NCBI RefSeq assembly: GCF_006516955.1
Contig: NZ_VHLG01000023.1
Location: 1 to 34,228 of the forward strand
Source of the DNA: Martelella alba
GTDB lineage: Bacteria; Pseudomonadota; Alphaproteobacteria; Rhizobiales; Rhizobiaceae
Reading direction: 5' to 3'
DNA: 34,228 nt
Numbering within the stretch: position 1 is the first letter of the stretch; each line of letters opens with the position of its first letter. Positions 8,449 through 17,132 of this stretch are shown piece by piece. The position numbers were made by a program, and so were the translations under genes. Under the pieces are notes generated by a model. The model had not been told where the DNA came from, searched no databases, and saw only the letters and a list, made by a program, of their open reading frames with translations.

Positions 8449-8534
8449 ATGACCGCCGCGTTAAAAGAAAAGGCCAGAGTGCCGGGGGATTCAGATTAAA
8501 CGCTCAGCATTCTCAAGGGTGCTGTCGAAAAGAC

Positions 8535-9464
8535 TTAGCAGTCCCTGGTAAAAGCCACGGTGGATTTCGGCCGCTCGTCGACGCTCAGACTGAAGACGTC
8601 CGGCCGGGAATAATGGCCCGTCACGTCGAAATCGTAACGCGCGCCGATCAGGACGGATCGGTCGATCTCGGCCGTGACCAGCCCCTCACCTCCTTGCAAA
8701 GGCCCCGCCAGAACATCGCCCAGAGGCCCGACGATAAGGCTGCCGCCATTGATCAGCGGGCGGGCATCATCCCAGGCCTCGACGGTAATGCCCAGATCCT
8801 TCGGTGACGGCTGATACTGGCAGGAACTGATCAGGAAGCAGCGCCCCTCATGGGCGATATGGCGCATGGAGGCCCGCCAGACATCGCGTTCATCCACGGT
8901 CGGCGCGCACCAGATCTCGACCCCCTTGGCATACATCGCCATCCGCAGCAGCGGCATGTGGTTTTCCCAGCAGATCGCCGCGCCGATACGCCCCGCGCCA
9001 CTTTCGATCACCGGCAGGGTCGATCCATCGCCCTGCCCCCAGATCAACCGTTCGGTTCCGGTCGGCATAAGCTTGCGGTGTTTCGCCACCAGCCCCTTTT
9101 CGGGATCGAAGAACAAGGCGGTGCAATAAAGCGTTGCGCCGGCCCGCTCGATCACGCCGATCACAAGGCTTGCCCCGGTGCGTTCCGACAGGCCCGCCAG
9201 CTCCTCTGTCTCAGCCCCCGGAACGTCGATGGCATTGGCGTGATAGGCGGCGAAGTCCGCGCGCCCCTCCGGCACACGATATCCCAGCCGGGTCCCGAAG
9301 ATCTCGCCCTTCGGGTAGCCGCCCAAAAGCGCCTCGGGCAGAACCACGAGGTCCAGACCGGCACTGCGGATCTCTTCCTCATAGCTCAGGATTTTCGAAA
9401 GCGTTTCGGCCTTGCCAGCATGAGAAGAGCCGATTTGCAATGCGGCGATGCGGGATTTTGTCAT
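8535..9464 (-). CDS. Nitrilase (aromatic/aryl-type branch, nitrile to carboxylate)
   Basis: A 309-residue true nitrilase. The catalytic residues are visible: Glu44 in [13 protein letters not shown], Lys131 in [12 protein letters not shown] and Cys165 in [17 protein letters not shown]. The CWENH-type active site and the PTxxER block separate it from amidases of the superfamily and fit EC 3.5.5.1, hydrolysis of a nitrile directly to acid plus ammonia. The C-terminal blocks [12 protein letters not shown] and [16 protein letters not shown] are also typical. It is divergent from the LysR gene at 9546 with only about 80 bp between starts, so that regulator probably controls it. There is no transporter next to it. 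Nitrile class (aryl, arylaceto or beta-cyano-amino acid) cannot be decided by eye. Confidence 0.92.
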   Translation of the reverse strand: MTKSRIAALQIGSSHAGKAETLSKILSYEEEIRSAGLDLVVLPEALLGGYPKGEIFGTRLGYRVPEGRADFAAYHANAIDVPGAETEELAGLSERTGASLVIGVIERAGATLYCTALFFDPEKGLVAKHRKLMPTGTERLIWGQGDGSTLPVIESGAGRIGAAICWENHMPLLRMAMYAKGVEIWCAPTVDERDVWRASMRHIAHEGRCFLISSCQYQPSPKDLGITVEAWDDARPLINGGSLIVGPLGDVLAGPLQGGEGLVTAEIDRSVLIGARYDFDVTGHYSRPDVFSLSVDERPKSTVAFTRDC

Positions 9465-9545
9465 GGGGGGGCCAACCTATATTTCGCTTGCGCCAGCTTT
9501 ATATTTCCATAAAAACAAATCAACCGCATCCCAGAACTAACTCAT

Positions 9546-10466
9546 ATGAATGAAAATGATATAAGTTCGATCGACCTGAACCTTCTCAAGGTATTCGAGG
9601 CCATTTACGAGGAAGGCAGCGCCAGCCGCGCGGCGCTGCGTCTGGGCGTGACCCAATCTGCGGCCAGTGCGGCGCTTTCTCGTCTGCGGACCCTCTATCA
9701 GGATCAGCTTTTCGAGCGGCGCGGCCGGGGCCTGGTCCCGACGGCCCGCGCGCACGAGCTAAGCGCAACCGTACGCGAGGCTCTGAGACTGTGCCGGAGC
9801 ACCATGCTATCTACGGCCCCGGGCGAACCGTCTTATCGGGATCGCACCATTTCTCTGGGCCTGTCCGACGATCTGGAAATTGCAATGGGCCGGGCGCTTG
9901 CCGACAGGCTGCGCATCACCGCACCGGGCCTTCGACTGCTGCTGCGCCAGACCAACAGCTACGTTGCGACGGATGCTCTGGCCAGCCGCGCCGTGGATCT
10001 GGTGCTAACTGCGGGCGGATTTGCCTCACGCGCGATTTCGCATCAGACGGTGATGACCGGCGGCTATGCCTGTATTCTGCGCACCATCCCCCGGCATGTT
10101 CGGGCAGAGCTGAGCCTCGACGATTACCTGCAACGCGACCATCTTTTGATCTCTTCGGACGGTTACGCTGGTATCGTCGACGACGCACTGCAAACACTCG
10201 GGCTTCATCGCCATATCGAAGTCTCGACCACCCATTTCGCCGCTGTGCCATTCCTGCTGGGCAGTGAAAATGCCATTGCAACGCTGCCCACCCATGCCGC
10301 CCGGGTGATTGCTCGGCTTGCAGGGTTTGAGCTTATGCCCTGCCCACTGACCCTGCCGACCTACGCGATAGAACTTGGCTGGCGCCCGGAAAGGCTGCGC
10401 GATCCCGCAATTCGCGTGGTCCGCGATGCGGTTCTTCACGTTTTCGATCCGGGATCACAGATCTAG
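9546..10466 (+). CDS. LysR-family regulator divergent from nitrilase
   Basis: A 306-residue LysR protein of the NodD/LinR-like group. The N-terminus reads IDLNLLKVFEAIYEEGSASR, followed by the helix-turn-helix RLGVTQSAASAALSRLR and the LFERRGRGLVPTARA linker typical of this group. The effector domain extends from about residue 95 to the C-terminus. It is transcribed away from the nitrilase gene, and the short shared intergenic region (9465-9545) would hold both promoters. The inducer is unknown. No clear ribosome-binding site precedes the ATG at 9546, but the position of the helix-turn-helix makes this start reasonable. Confidence 0.9.
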   Translation: MNENDISSIDLNLLKVFEAIYEEGSASRAALRLGVTQSAASAALSRLRTLYQDQLFERRGRGLVPTARAHELSATVREALRLCRSTMLSTAPGEPSYRDRTISLGLSDDLEIAMGRALADRLRITAPGLRLLLRQTNSYVATDALASRAVDLVLTAGGFASRAISHQTVMTGGYACILRTIPRHVRAELSLDDYLQRDHLLISSDGYAGIVDDALQTLGLHRHIEVSTTHFAAVPFLLGSENAIATLPTHAARVIARLAGFELMPCPLTLPTYAIELGWRPERLRDPAIRVVRDAVLHVFDPGSQI

Positions 10467-10482
10467 ATGTTTGATCACATTG

Positions 10483-10514
10483 TTTGCTGGTTCTCATTCC
10501 TGGAAACCAGCAAA
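10483..10514 (+). terminator. Hairpin after the LysR gene, possible terminator
   Basis: TTTGCTGGTT and AACCAGCAAA form a perfect ten-base stem around a 12-nt loop, 17 bases past the LysR stop codon at 10466. There is no T-run, so termination is plausible but not certain. It sits between convergent genes. Confidence 0.4.
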
Positions 10515-10605
10515 GTTCAAGGCCGTAGCTTCCGTCACGGTCCAGTTTCCTGGGAGTGGGAACCTTCTACAGGCAGTATCTGACATACAGCCCCTTCTGA
10601 ATGGC

Positions 10606-11589
10606 TCAGCGCTGCGCCATCGCTTCGAACTGCTCCGGATAGCGCCCGCCCGCGACATGTTCCGGTGCGAAGGTCTGGTCGAGCAAGGCTAGATCGGCTT
10701 GATTGAGCATGACGTCGGCCGCCGCAACATTTTGCTCCAGATGCGGGATTTTCTTCGCCCCGGGGATCGGGATGATATCCGCCCCCTGCGCCAGAACCCA
10801 GGCCAGCGCAACCTGGGCGGCGGTCGCCTCTTTCGCGGTCGCAATCTTTTCGATGACTGCAACTAACTTCCGGTTTGCCTCAACGTTTTCCGGCTGGAAG
10901 CGAGGCAGGCTTGCGCGAAAGTCTCCCTCGCCCATCGTGACCCGACCGGTCAGAAAACCACGTCCGAGCGGGCTGAACGGAACGAATGTCACCCCCAAGT
11001 CGCGACAGGCGGCCAGCACGCCGTTCGTCTCGACGTCGCGGGTCCAGAGCGAGTATTCACTTTGTAGCGCAGTGATCGGATGCACCGCATGGGCGCGCCG
11101 CAGCGTCTCGGCCGAAACCTCCGACAGACCAATCGCCCGCACCTTGCCCTCGGCCACCAGATCGGCCATCGCGCCGACTGTCTCCTCGATCGGCACGGCG
11201 GGATCGGCCCTGTGGAGATAAAAAAGGTCGATCACATCGGTATCGAGCCGCTTCAGCGAGGTCTCAGCCACCCGCTGCGCATTGGCGGAAGAGCCATCCG
11301 TGCCGGTGATCTCGCCAAAATCTGTACGCGCCGGATTGTAGGTAAAGCCGAACTTCGTGGCGATCACCAGCTTGTCGCGGTGCGGCTTCAGCGCGCGGCC
11401 AAGCAGGCGTTCATTGCGATGCGGGCCGTAGACTTCGGCGGTATCGAAAAAGGTCACGCCAAGCTCGACCGCCCGGTGCAACGTACGGATCGAGGCCTCT
11501 TCATCCTGCACGCCATAGGCCTGGCTCAGCCCCATGCAGCCAAGACCGATGGCCGAAACCGTAAATTCTCCGAGCTTACGCTGTTCCAT
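10606..11589 (-). CDS. Aldo/keto reductase
   Basis: A 327-residue NADPH-dependent aldo/keto reductase of the bacterial AKR11/AKR13-like type, acting on aldehydes or ketones in the cytoplasm. Visible landmarks are the start MEQRKLGEFTVSAIGLGCMG, the active-site tetrad (Asp and Tyr in FFDTAEVYG, Lys in VIATKFGF, His in DLFYLHRADP), SEVSAETLRRAH and the cofactor-binding PIPGAKK block near residue 275. The frame remains open to 11625, but the ATG at 11589 has AAGGAG at the right distance and the usual MEQR-like beginning. It is divergent from the LysR gene at 11692, which probably regulates it. The substrate is unknown. Confidence 0.93.
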   Translation of the reverse strand: MEQRKLGEFTVSAIGLGCMGLSQAYGVQDEEASIRTLHRAVELGVTFFDTAEVYGPHRNERLLGRALKPHRDKLVIATKFGFTYNPARTDFGEITGTDGSSANAQRVAETSLKRLDTDVIDLFYLHRADPAVPIEETVGAMADLVAEGKVRAIGLSEVSAETLRRAHAVHPITALQSEYSLWTRDVETNGVLAACRDLGVTFVPFSPLGRGFLTGRVTMGEGDFRASLPRFQPENVEANRKLVAVIEKIATAKEATAAQVALAWVLAQGADIIPIPGAKKIPHLEQNVAAADVMLNQADLALLDQTFAPEHVAGGRYPEQFEAMAQR

Positions 11590-11691
11590 CTGCTTCTCCT
11601 TGGAATACCTGCGAATGACCTCCAAATAGTGACCGCGTATTCAAATGATAATTCGTGCAATCGACAACAACCCGGTCTAATATTTAGATCA

Positions 11692-12588
11692 ATGGACAGA
11701 ACACAGCTTTCTCAACTCGTGGTTTTCCAAACCGTGGCCGAAACCGGAGGCTTTCGCGCAGCCGCCGACAGGCTGGGCATCGCGCCCTCCGCAGTCAGCC
11801 ATGCGGTCTCGGCGCTGGAGAAAAGCCTCGGCGTTCGGCTTATGGCGCGGACCACACGTTCGACCCGGCCAACGGAAGAAGGCATCCGGCTACTGACCCG
11901 CGTGACCGCCCCGCTGACCGAGATCGCCTCGGGTCTGGCTGAGACCGGGAAAAACCCCGATGAGCCGAGCGGTCCCTTGCGCATCACCCTGCCGCTGCTA
12001 CCGGTCGAGGAAGTGATCATGCCCCGCCTGCGCGCGTTCCTGACTCGCTATCCGAAGATCGAGCTGGACATCCGCGCCGCCGATAGTTTTGAGGACATTG
12101 TCGAAAGCGGCTGCGATGCCGGGATCCGTCTCGGCGAAAACCTTGAGGCGGACATGATCGCGGTGCCCGCCTCCGGTCCGCAACGCGGCGTGATTGTGGC
12201 GACACCGGAGTATTTTGAACGAAACCCGCCACCAGAGCACCCCCGCGATCTGAATGCCCATAACTGCATTCGTCGCCGTTTTGACAGCGGCCGGATCTAT
12301 CGTTGGGAACTGGAGCGCGACGGTCGTGCCCTGACTGTCGAAGTGCAGGGCAACCTGATCCTCCCGCAACAGGAGTTGATGCGACGGGCGGCGCTGGACG
12401 GGCTGGGGCTGGCTTTCGTGTTTGAAGAAGCCGTTGCCGATGACATCCGGGAGGGGCGCCTCGTCACCGTCATGGATGACTGGTGCCCGCCCTTTGACGG
12501 CTTCTACATCTACTACCCCTCGCGGCATCAGATGCGCCCTGCCCTGCGGGCTTTCGTCGATTTCTTCAGATACCGGGAAGGCCGGTAG
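11692..12588 (+). CDS. LysR-family regulator divergent from aldo/keto reductase
   Basis: A 298-residue LysR protein. The helix-turn-helix region is MDRTQLSQLVVFQTVAETGG through AADRLGIAPSAVSHAVSALE, followed by MARTTRSTRPTEEG. The effector domain contains ADSFEDIVESGCDAGIRLGE and VIVATPEYFERNPPPEHP, typical of the AaeR/DsdC-like group that often regulates oxidoreductases. The open frame extends far upstream to 11080, but that part is only the antisense of the aldo/keto reductase; the true start is the ATG at 11692, which places the domain at the N-terminus and gives normal length. It is divergent from the reductase with about 100 bp between starts. Confidence 0.9.
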   Translation: MDRTQLSQLVVFQTVAETGGFRAAADRLGIAPSAVSHAVSALEKSLGVRLMARTTRSTRPTEEGIRLLTRVTAPLTEIASGLAETGKNPDEPSGPLRITLPLLPVEEVIMPRLRAFLTRYPKIELDIRAADSFEDIVESGCDAGIRLGENLEADMIAVPASGPQRGVIVATPEYFERNPPPEHPRDLNAHNCIRRRFDSGRIYRWELERDGRALTVEVQGNLILPQQELMRRAALDGLGLAFVFEEAVADDIREGRLVTVMDDWCPPFDGFYIYYPSRHQMRPALRAFVDFFRYREGR

Positions 12589-12604
12589 ATAGCACCAACC
12601 CCCT

Positions 12605-12660
12605 TCAGGCGGTGGATCCGACGAGATAGTCGATCAGGGTCCGCAGGCGGCGGGGCATCG
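12605..12660 (-). pseudogene. 3' tail of a LysR-type gene, truncated by IS material
   Basis: The minus strand ends with MPRRLRTLIDYLVGSTA and a TGA at 12607-12605. The pattern of basic residues plus RTLIDYL is what LysR proteins have at their C-terminus. Upstream (higher coordinates) the frame runs straight into an IS3 orfA remnant, so the rest of the gene is gone. Too short for certainty. Confidence 0.4.
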
Positions 12661-12815
12661 CACCGGCAGCGGGCTGCGATACTGTCTTCGCCGCGCAGCC
12701 CCTCCAGCACTATGCGGATCTTCTCCTCCGCGGAATAGGATTTGCGGGTGGCTCGGCGGAATTCCTTGATCGCTTTGTTTGCCGTCGGCTTCTACGGACC
12801 GGTTTTCTGTCTCAT
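12657..12815 (-). pseudogene. IS3-family transposase OrfA fragment with nonsense codon
   Basis: From an ATG at 12815 the minus strand reads MRQKTGP, a TAG stop, then KPTANKAIKEFRRATRKS, YSAEEKIRIVLEGLRGEDS and IAARCR. This is the well-known N-terminus of an IS3-group OrfA (the helix-turn-helix with SAEEKIRIVLEGLRGE). It carries an in-frame TAG at the eighth codon and breaks off after about 50 codons at the junction with the LysR tail. It belongs to a different IS3 subgroup from the fragment at 355-534, as shown by the distinct sequence. Confidence 0.75.
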
Positions 12816-12898
12816 CGTCACTGCCTTTACGTGATCTATGATGAGCCAAATTCATCCCTTATCCGTTAAACCGGATCTGTCTCAGAGACGTTGAGACG

Positions 12899-12967
12899 GA
12901 ACACTCTGCCTTAGGCTATATGAGCCCAATCCAGTTCGAGAGCATCGCTCTCCAACTGGCCGCGTAA
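12899..12967 (+). pseudogene. IS3-family OrfB C-terminal fragment
   Basis: The plus strand reads EHSALGYMSPIQFESIAL, then QLAA and TAA at 12965-12967. HSALGYMSPIQFE is the conserved C-terminal block of IS3-family OrfB transposases, normally preceded by the DDE catalytic core, which is missing here. It is oriented opposite to the neighbouring orfA relic, so the two are unlikely to be parts of one simply truncated element. Confidence 0.65.
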
Positions 12968-12999
12968 AGCCCCGTTCGCTCTCCACTTTTTCCGGGCAA

Positions 13000-13383
13000 G
13001 TCCAAACCGTCATCAATACCGATAAGGCGCCAACCTATGGCATCGCTATCTCGGAACTGAAGGCCGACGGCAAATGCCCAAAGGAGCTTGTGCACCGGCA
13101 GGTCAAGTATCTGAACAACTTGATAGAGGCCGATCATAGCAAGCTCAAACAGTGGATCAAACCAGTCCGAGATTTCAAGACTTTGAAAGCGCCCTATGCA
13201 ACGATCAGGGGATTTGAAGTTATGCGTGCTCTGCCCAAGGGTCAGGCTGCGATCTTCAACTTAACCGGCGACATCCGTGGCGAGGCATGCATCGTTGAAC
13301 GAGCATTCAGGGTCGGGCCCAGCGCGCTTACCGAGGTTGTGGTAATGCTCGCACAGAATCTCGACACCAACTCGTGTGACTGA
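13000..13383 (+). pseudogene. IS6-family (IS26-like) transposase, C-terminal half
   Basis: The frame beginning near 13000 reads VQTVINTDKAPTYGIAISEL, continues with HRQVKYLNNLIEADH and KLKQWIKPVRDFKTLK, then YATIRGFEVMRALPKGQA, and ends at the TGA at 13381-13383. NTDKAPTY includes the second catalytic Asp region and VKYLNNLIEADHSKLK the catalytic Glu region of IS6-family DDE transposases. The N-terminal zinc-binding region and the first Asp are absent, so it is inactive. The IS6 terminal repeat follows at 13419. The left end of the element has been lost at the junction with the OrfB fragment. Confidence 0.85.
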
Positions 13384-13418
13384 AGCGTACGAAAGCCCCT
13401 TCTCAGCCATCCGGAATA

Positions 13419-13432
13419 TTTGCAACAGAGCC
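13419..13432 (-). repeat. Right terminal inverted repeat of the IS6-family relic
   Basis: TTTGCAACAGAGCC on the plus strand, i.e. GGCTCTGTTGCAAA on the minus strand, is the typical IS6-family terminal inverted repeat and lies 35 bp after the transposase stop codon. It marks the boundary between IS DNA and the ABC-operon promoter region. No matching left repeat is seen. Confidence 0.8.
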
Positions 13433-13478
13433 GGGCCGTCCACCACATCATCTCTGTCGGCATTCGGTTTTGGACATT

Positions 13479-13506
13479 TTTGGCACGCCGAGGCGAAAAT
13501 TTGGCA
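13479..13506 (+). promoter_or_regulatory. Direct repeat TTTGGCA x2 at 21-bp spacing, candidate AraC-family operator
   Basis: TTTGGCA occurs at 13479-13485 and 13500-13506, start to start exactly 21 bp, which is two helical turns. It lies about 140 bp before the start of the ribose-type ABC operon. The same TGGCA motif at the same spacing occurs upstream of the arginase-family gene (19435 and 19456). AraC-family proteins commonly bind such in-phase direct repeats, and one is encoded between the two operons at 18226. The repeats are seen; the binding is inferred. Confidence 0.55.
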
Positions 13507-13641
13507 ATATTCGTAGAGCGTGCCGCCCGCCCAACCTTCTTAATACGAACAGATCGACACATCGTTGAATGTGTGGCGATGAACCCGGGGCCGGGCATGA
13601 AAGAGACGTCAGAGAGCCCCGCGACCGTTCGAGGGGTTTGC

Positions 13642-15153
13642 ATGGCGAATGAACCAATCCTGGTGGCTGCGGGTCTCAGCAAGCGATATGGCGGTGTCTC
13701 TGCCCTGAAAGATGCCAGTTTCGAATTGCGCAAAGGCGAAATTCTCGGTCTCTGCGGCGAGAACGGCGCCGGCAAAAGCACCCTGATCAAGATTCTTGGC
13801 GGCATCGTCATTCCCAGTGAGGGAAGTCTGTCAATCGACGGCATTGCGATTACCTTCGGCGAACGCCCGGACCCCGCGCTCCTGTCGATTGTTCACCAGG
13901 AACTGTCCGTCATCCCGCATCTCTCAGTGCTCGACAATATCATGCTGAATCGCAGGAAAACCACGGCAGGCCTTTATCTTCGCGGCCGGCTCGCGCAGGA
14001 GACGAAGGCACTTCTAGCTCTCGTCGGGCTAGACCATGTTGATCACCGGACGCTGGCAGGAACCCTGACACTTGCCGAACAGCAGCTGATTGAAATTGCG
14101 CGCGGTCTGGCAAGCCAGTCGCAGGTGCTGCTGCTTGATGAGCCGACCGCAACACTCTCCGATGCCGAGATCAACAAGGTCTTCGCGGTTCTGCGCCAGT
14201 TGCGAGACCGCGGCACCACGATTGTTATCGTCAGCCATCGCCTGGCGGAGATCTTTGCTCTGACCGACCGTATTACCGTCTTCCGCAATGGCGAACATAT
14301 CTTTACGAAAAACACCGAAGACCTCGATCCACAGTCACTGGTTCGCGCCATGATCGGCCGTGATGTCGAGCATGTAGCCAAGAGTGCGGGACGGGTCAGC
14401 CCGTCCAAAGTCCCAGCCCGTATCGAAGCCCGCACCCTTGGCGTGGCAGGCGGGTTCGGTCCGGTCGACTTTTCGGTTCGCCCGGGTGAAATTCTAGCCA
14501 TTGTCGGCCAGCTTGGCTCGGGTGCAGATACCATTCTTGAAACCATGGCCGGTCTTCACAAGCCATCTCAGGGCGGGCTGAGCCTGAATGGAACGCCTCT
14601 TTCCCTACGCAGTATCGCCGATGCCTATCGCAATGGTATTGCCTATGTCGCAGAAGATCGCGCCGGGCGGGGGGTGTTCCTTACCGCAAGCATCGAGATC
14701 AACATCACCGCGCAAATCCTGAACAAGATCAGCCCGTTCGGCCTGATCTCTTCCCGCCTCAGCAAGAGCCGGGCCCTGCCACTGGCGCGCGCCTTCCAGA
14801 TTGATGAGAAACGGCTTTCGCATCAGGTTTCGACCCTGAGCGGCGGCAACCAGCAGAAGGTGTCGCTGGCAAAAGCAGCGGCAACCGAACCGCAGCTGCT
14901 GCTTCTCAATGAACCGACACGCGGCGTCGATGTCGGCGCACGCGCAGAAATCTATGCCCGACTGCAGGCGCTGGCGAGCGAGGGACTGGCGATCGCCTTC
15001 TACTCGACCGACCTCGAAGAGGTGATGGAACTCGCGGACCGCATCGTCACCGTCTATCGCGGCAGGATCGTGCGCGACCTGCCGCATGACGAGACGGATT
15101 CCGATGAAATTCTGAAAGACATTTTGCACGGCCGACAGGAGACCGTCCAATGA
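13642..15153 (+). CDS. Sugar-type ABC transporter ATPase (RbsA/MglA-like), two ABC domains
   Basis: A 503-residue double-domain ATPase of the carbohydrate-uptake-2 family. Domain 1 has Walker A GENGAGKST, the signature region LTLAEQQLIEIARG and Walker B LLLDEPTATLS. Domain 2 has a degenerate Walker A (GQLGSGADT, lacking the GK[ST] lysine), the signature LSGGNQQKVSLAKA and a Walker B with Asn for Asp (LLLNEPTRGVD). This asymmetry is usual for RbsA-like proteins. The frame is open from the IS6 terminal repeat at 13420, but the ATG at 13642 has GAGGGG upstream and begins the domain correctly. Its stop overlaps the next start (15150-15153). Ligand probably a sugar or other small polar molecule. 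Confidence 0.92.
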   Translation: MANEPILVAAGLSKRYGGVSALKDASFELRKGEILGLCGENGAGKSTLIKILGGIVIPSEGSLSIDGIAITFGERPDPALLSIVHQELSVIPHLSVLDNIMLNRRKTTAGLYLRGRLAQETKALLALVGLDHVDHRTLAGTLTLAEQQLIEIARGLASQSQVLLLDEPTATLSDAEINKVFAVLRQLRDRGTTIVIVSHRLAEIFALTDRITVFRNGEHIFTKNTEDLDPQSLVRAMIGRDVEHVAKSAGRVSPSKVPARIEARTLGVAGGFGPVDFSVRPGEILAIVGQLGSGADTILETMAGLHKPSQGGLSLNGTPLSLRSIADAYRNGIAYVAEDRAGRGVFLTASIEINITAQILNKISPFGLISSRLSKSRALPLARAFQIDEKRLSHQVSTLSGGNQQKVSLAKAAATEPQLLLLNEPTRGVDVGARAEIYARLQALASEGLAIAFYSTDLEEVMELADRIVTVYRGRIVRDLPHDETDSDEILKDILHGRQETVQ

Positions 15154-16133
15154 CATCTGCTTCGAGCACTTCCGTCTTCACCAAAGGCCGCGGCATGACC
15201 GCATTTTCACCGGCAAGAATGCATGCGACCGTCATTCAGCTCATCCTGGTGGCGATGATCATTCTGGCCGCGCTCACCGTGCCGAATTTTGCCTCGGCCA
15301 GCAACATCAGCGCCATTCTTTACACCGGTGCTCCGGTGGGCGTTGTTGCAATCGGCCTGGCCCTCATCACCCTGTCGGGCAATCTGTTTGTCCTGTCTCT
15401 TTCGGCAACGGCAGCCCTGGCATCGATCATCTTCGCCATGCTTTCCTCAGCGAGCCTCCCAGCGGCCATCCTTGCGACCCTTCTCGCAGGCGCGGTGGTT
15501 GGGTCGATCCAGGGCGTGGTCGTCGTATCCTTTCGCAGCAATCCGATCATCACCTCGATTGCAGCGGCGTCACTGATCAGCGCGATTGCTCAGTATCTTT
15601 CCAGCGGCCGGACCGTACTGATTGATGCCGATACCGGCTGGCTCGGCAATGGCGCGCTTGTCTCCGGCCTGCCCTATCAGGCACTGATTTTTGTCGTTCT
15701 TGCCTTGATCCTTGAATTCATCATCGAACGGTCCCGCACCGGCAGAGAAGTCAGGCTGACAGGCATGAACAAGGCAGCAGCAGCACTCGCGGGGATCCGC
15801 ACGTCACGGGCTGCAATGCTTGCCTATCTCATCGCCGGCACGGCAGCTGCTGCTGCAGGCGTGATGATTGCAGCGCAGGCAGGTGCTGGCAATCTGCGCG
15901 TCGGTCAGGATCTCGATTTCAGCGCCATTGCCGCCGTCCTCATTGGTGGCGTGGGCATCAAGGGCGGGCGCGGCCGGGTGCTGGATGCCGCCGTTGGCGC
16001 CATTTTTGTCGCCGTTCTTTCCAACATCCTGCTGGTCAACGGCTTCTCCTATGAAGTTCAGCTCATGGTCAAGGGCCTTGCGGTCATCGGTTCGGTCATG
16101 CTTGGCGCTGCGCTGAGCCGCGAACGGAACTGA
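15150..16133 (+). CDS. Sugar-type ABC transporter permease (RbsC-like), first copy
   Basis: A 327-residue integral membrane protein of the BPD_transp_2 family with about eight to ten hydrophobic segments. Typical RbsC-family blocks are VAIGLALITLSGN (where sugar permeases often have TGGIDLS-like sequence), GREVRLTGMNKAAAALAGI in the cytoplasmic coupling loop, and AAVLIGGVGIKGGRGRV near the C-terminus. AGGAG precedes the ATG, which overlaps the ATPase stop. A second, non-identical permease follows, so the channel is a heterodimer, in contrast to the homodimeric RbsC. Confidence 0.9.
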   Translation: MTSASSTSVFTKGRGMTAFSPARMHATVIQLILVAMIILAALTVPNFASASNISAILYTGAPVGVVAIGLALITLSGNLFVLSLSATAALASIIFAMLSSASLPAAILATLLAGAVVGSIQGVVVVSFRSNPIITSIAAASLISAIAQYLSSGRTVLIDADTGWLGNGALVSGLPYQALIFVVLALILEFIIERSRTGREVRLTGMNKAAAALAGIRTSRAAMLAYLIAGTAAAAAGVMIAAQAGAGNLRVGQDLDFSAIAAVLIGGVGIKGGRGRVLDAAVGAIFVAVLSNILLVNGFSYEVQLMVKGLAVIGSVMLGAALSRERN

Positions 16134-16158
16134 TCGAAGCCACGAAAGGTTTTAAAGC

Positions 16159-17121
16159 GTGACACGACCCCTCTCCTTTTATCTCCGCCTGGCACTTCTG
16201 CCTGCTCTGGTCATCATCTTCAGTGTCATGACCTCGGGTTTTCTCTCGATCGGCAACATCTATGCCATCGGCCAGACCTTTGCTGTTGTCGCACCCGTGG
16301 CCCTTGCAATAGGTCTGACCATGATTGCCGGCGAGCTCGATCTAAGCGTTGGCGCCATGGTGGCGCTTGCCGGCCTCATCATGGTCAAGTTCGGCGCGGA
16401 TTACGCCGTGCTCGGCATCCTGGCCGCTGTCCTTTTCGGTGCGCTTGTTGGCGTCTTGAATGCTTGGCTGACCTTGCGGCTCAAGGTCTCGTCTCTGGTC
16501 ACGACGCTCGGCATCATGATCGTCCTGCAGGGCGCCTCTGTCTGGCTTGAAGGCGGCAAGACAGCGATTTTCGATCATCTCGAAATGACGGATTTCGTCG
16601 GCCTCACGGTGTTGGGCATTTTCTCGCCCTGGAGCATCAGCGCACTTGTTCTGGGCGCCGTCCTGTTCGTCGTCCTGTCCTTCACCAGACTTGGTCGTGA
16701 CATTTATGCCGCCGGCAGCGACCGCAAGGCCGCCCTGATGAGCGGGACCCGGATCCGCCCGGCCCTGATCACGGTCTTTGTCTGCGCTGGCGTTTTCGCC
16801 GCCATCGATGGCGTGCTGATGGCCATCAGCCTCGGCCGTGCGTCCTCCCAGTTCGGTGGAAGTCTTCTCATCCAGTCTGTCACCGCAGCCATTCTTGGTG
16901 GCGTCGCACTGTCGGGCGGGGTCGGCAAGGTCTCCGGAATCCTTCTCGGTGCACTGATCCTGTCCGTTCTTAGCAATGGCCTGAGCTATATCGGCGCCGA
17001 CAGTTCAACAATCCTGCTCGCCAATGGCGGGATCCTGCTCATCGTCGTTCTTTTCGAGAGCGCGCTGACAGAACGTTTCCTTCGCTCTTTCGGTCAATCA
17101 ATCCAAACCATCAAACATTAA
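16159..17121 (+). CDS. Sugar-type ABC transporter permease (RbsC-like), second copy
   Basis: A 320-residue BPD_transp_2 permease with a GTG start at 16159 preceded by AAAGG. It contains GLTMIAGELDLSVGAMVAL, the hallmark of the family (the position equivalent to TGGIDLSVG), the coupling loop GRDIYAAGSDRKAALMSG and, late in the protein, AAILGGVALSGGVGKVSG. It is closer to the canonical RbsC pattern than the preceding permease. It lies 25 bp after that gene and 11 bp before the binding-protein gene, so all four genes are one operon. Confidence 0.92.
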   Translation: MTRPLSFYLRLALLPALVIIFSVMTSGFLSIGNIYAIGQTFAVVAPVALAIGLTMIAGELDLSVGAMVALAGLIMVKFGADYAVLGILAAVLFGALVGVLNAWLTLRLKVSSLVTTLGIMIVLQGASVWLEGGKTAIFDHLEMTDFVGLTVLGIFSPWSISALVLGAVLFVVLSFTRLGRDIYAAGSDRKAALMSGTRIRPALITVFVCAGVFAAIDGVLMAISLGRASSQFGGSLLIQSVTAAILGGVALSGGVGKVSGILLGALILSVLSNGLSYIGADSSTILLANGGILLIVVLFESALTERFLRSFGQSIQTIKH

Positions 17122-17132
17122 AGGGGAATTTC

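Noticed and set aside
11080-11691. Long N-terminal extension of the LysR reading frame (frame open from 11080)
   Set aside because: It is the antisense of the aldo/keto reductase; the LysR domain starts at the ATG at 11692 and gives normal family length.
13420-13641. Open frame upstream of the RbsA-like gene, starting in the IS6 terminal repeat
   Set aside because: No ribosome-binding site or domain; ATG 13642 has GAGGGG and begins the ATPase domain. The region is promoter DNA with the 21-bp repeats.
14485-14560. Missing Walker A lysine in the second ABC domain of the RbsA-like protein taken as a sign of decay
   Set aside because: A degenerate second nucleotide-binding site is normal in RbsA/MglA-type ATPases; the gene is intact otherwise.
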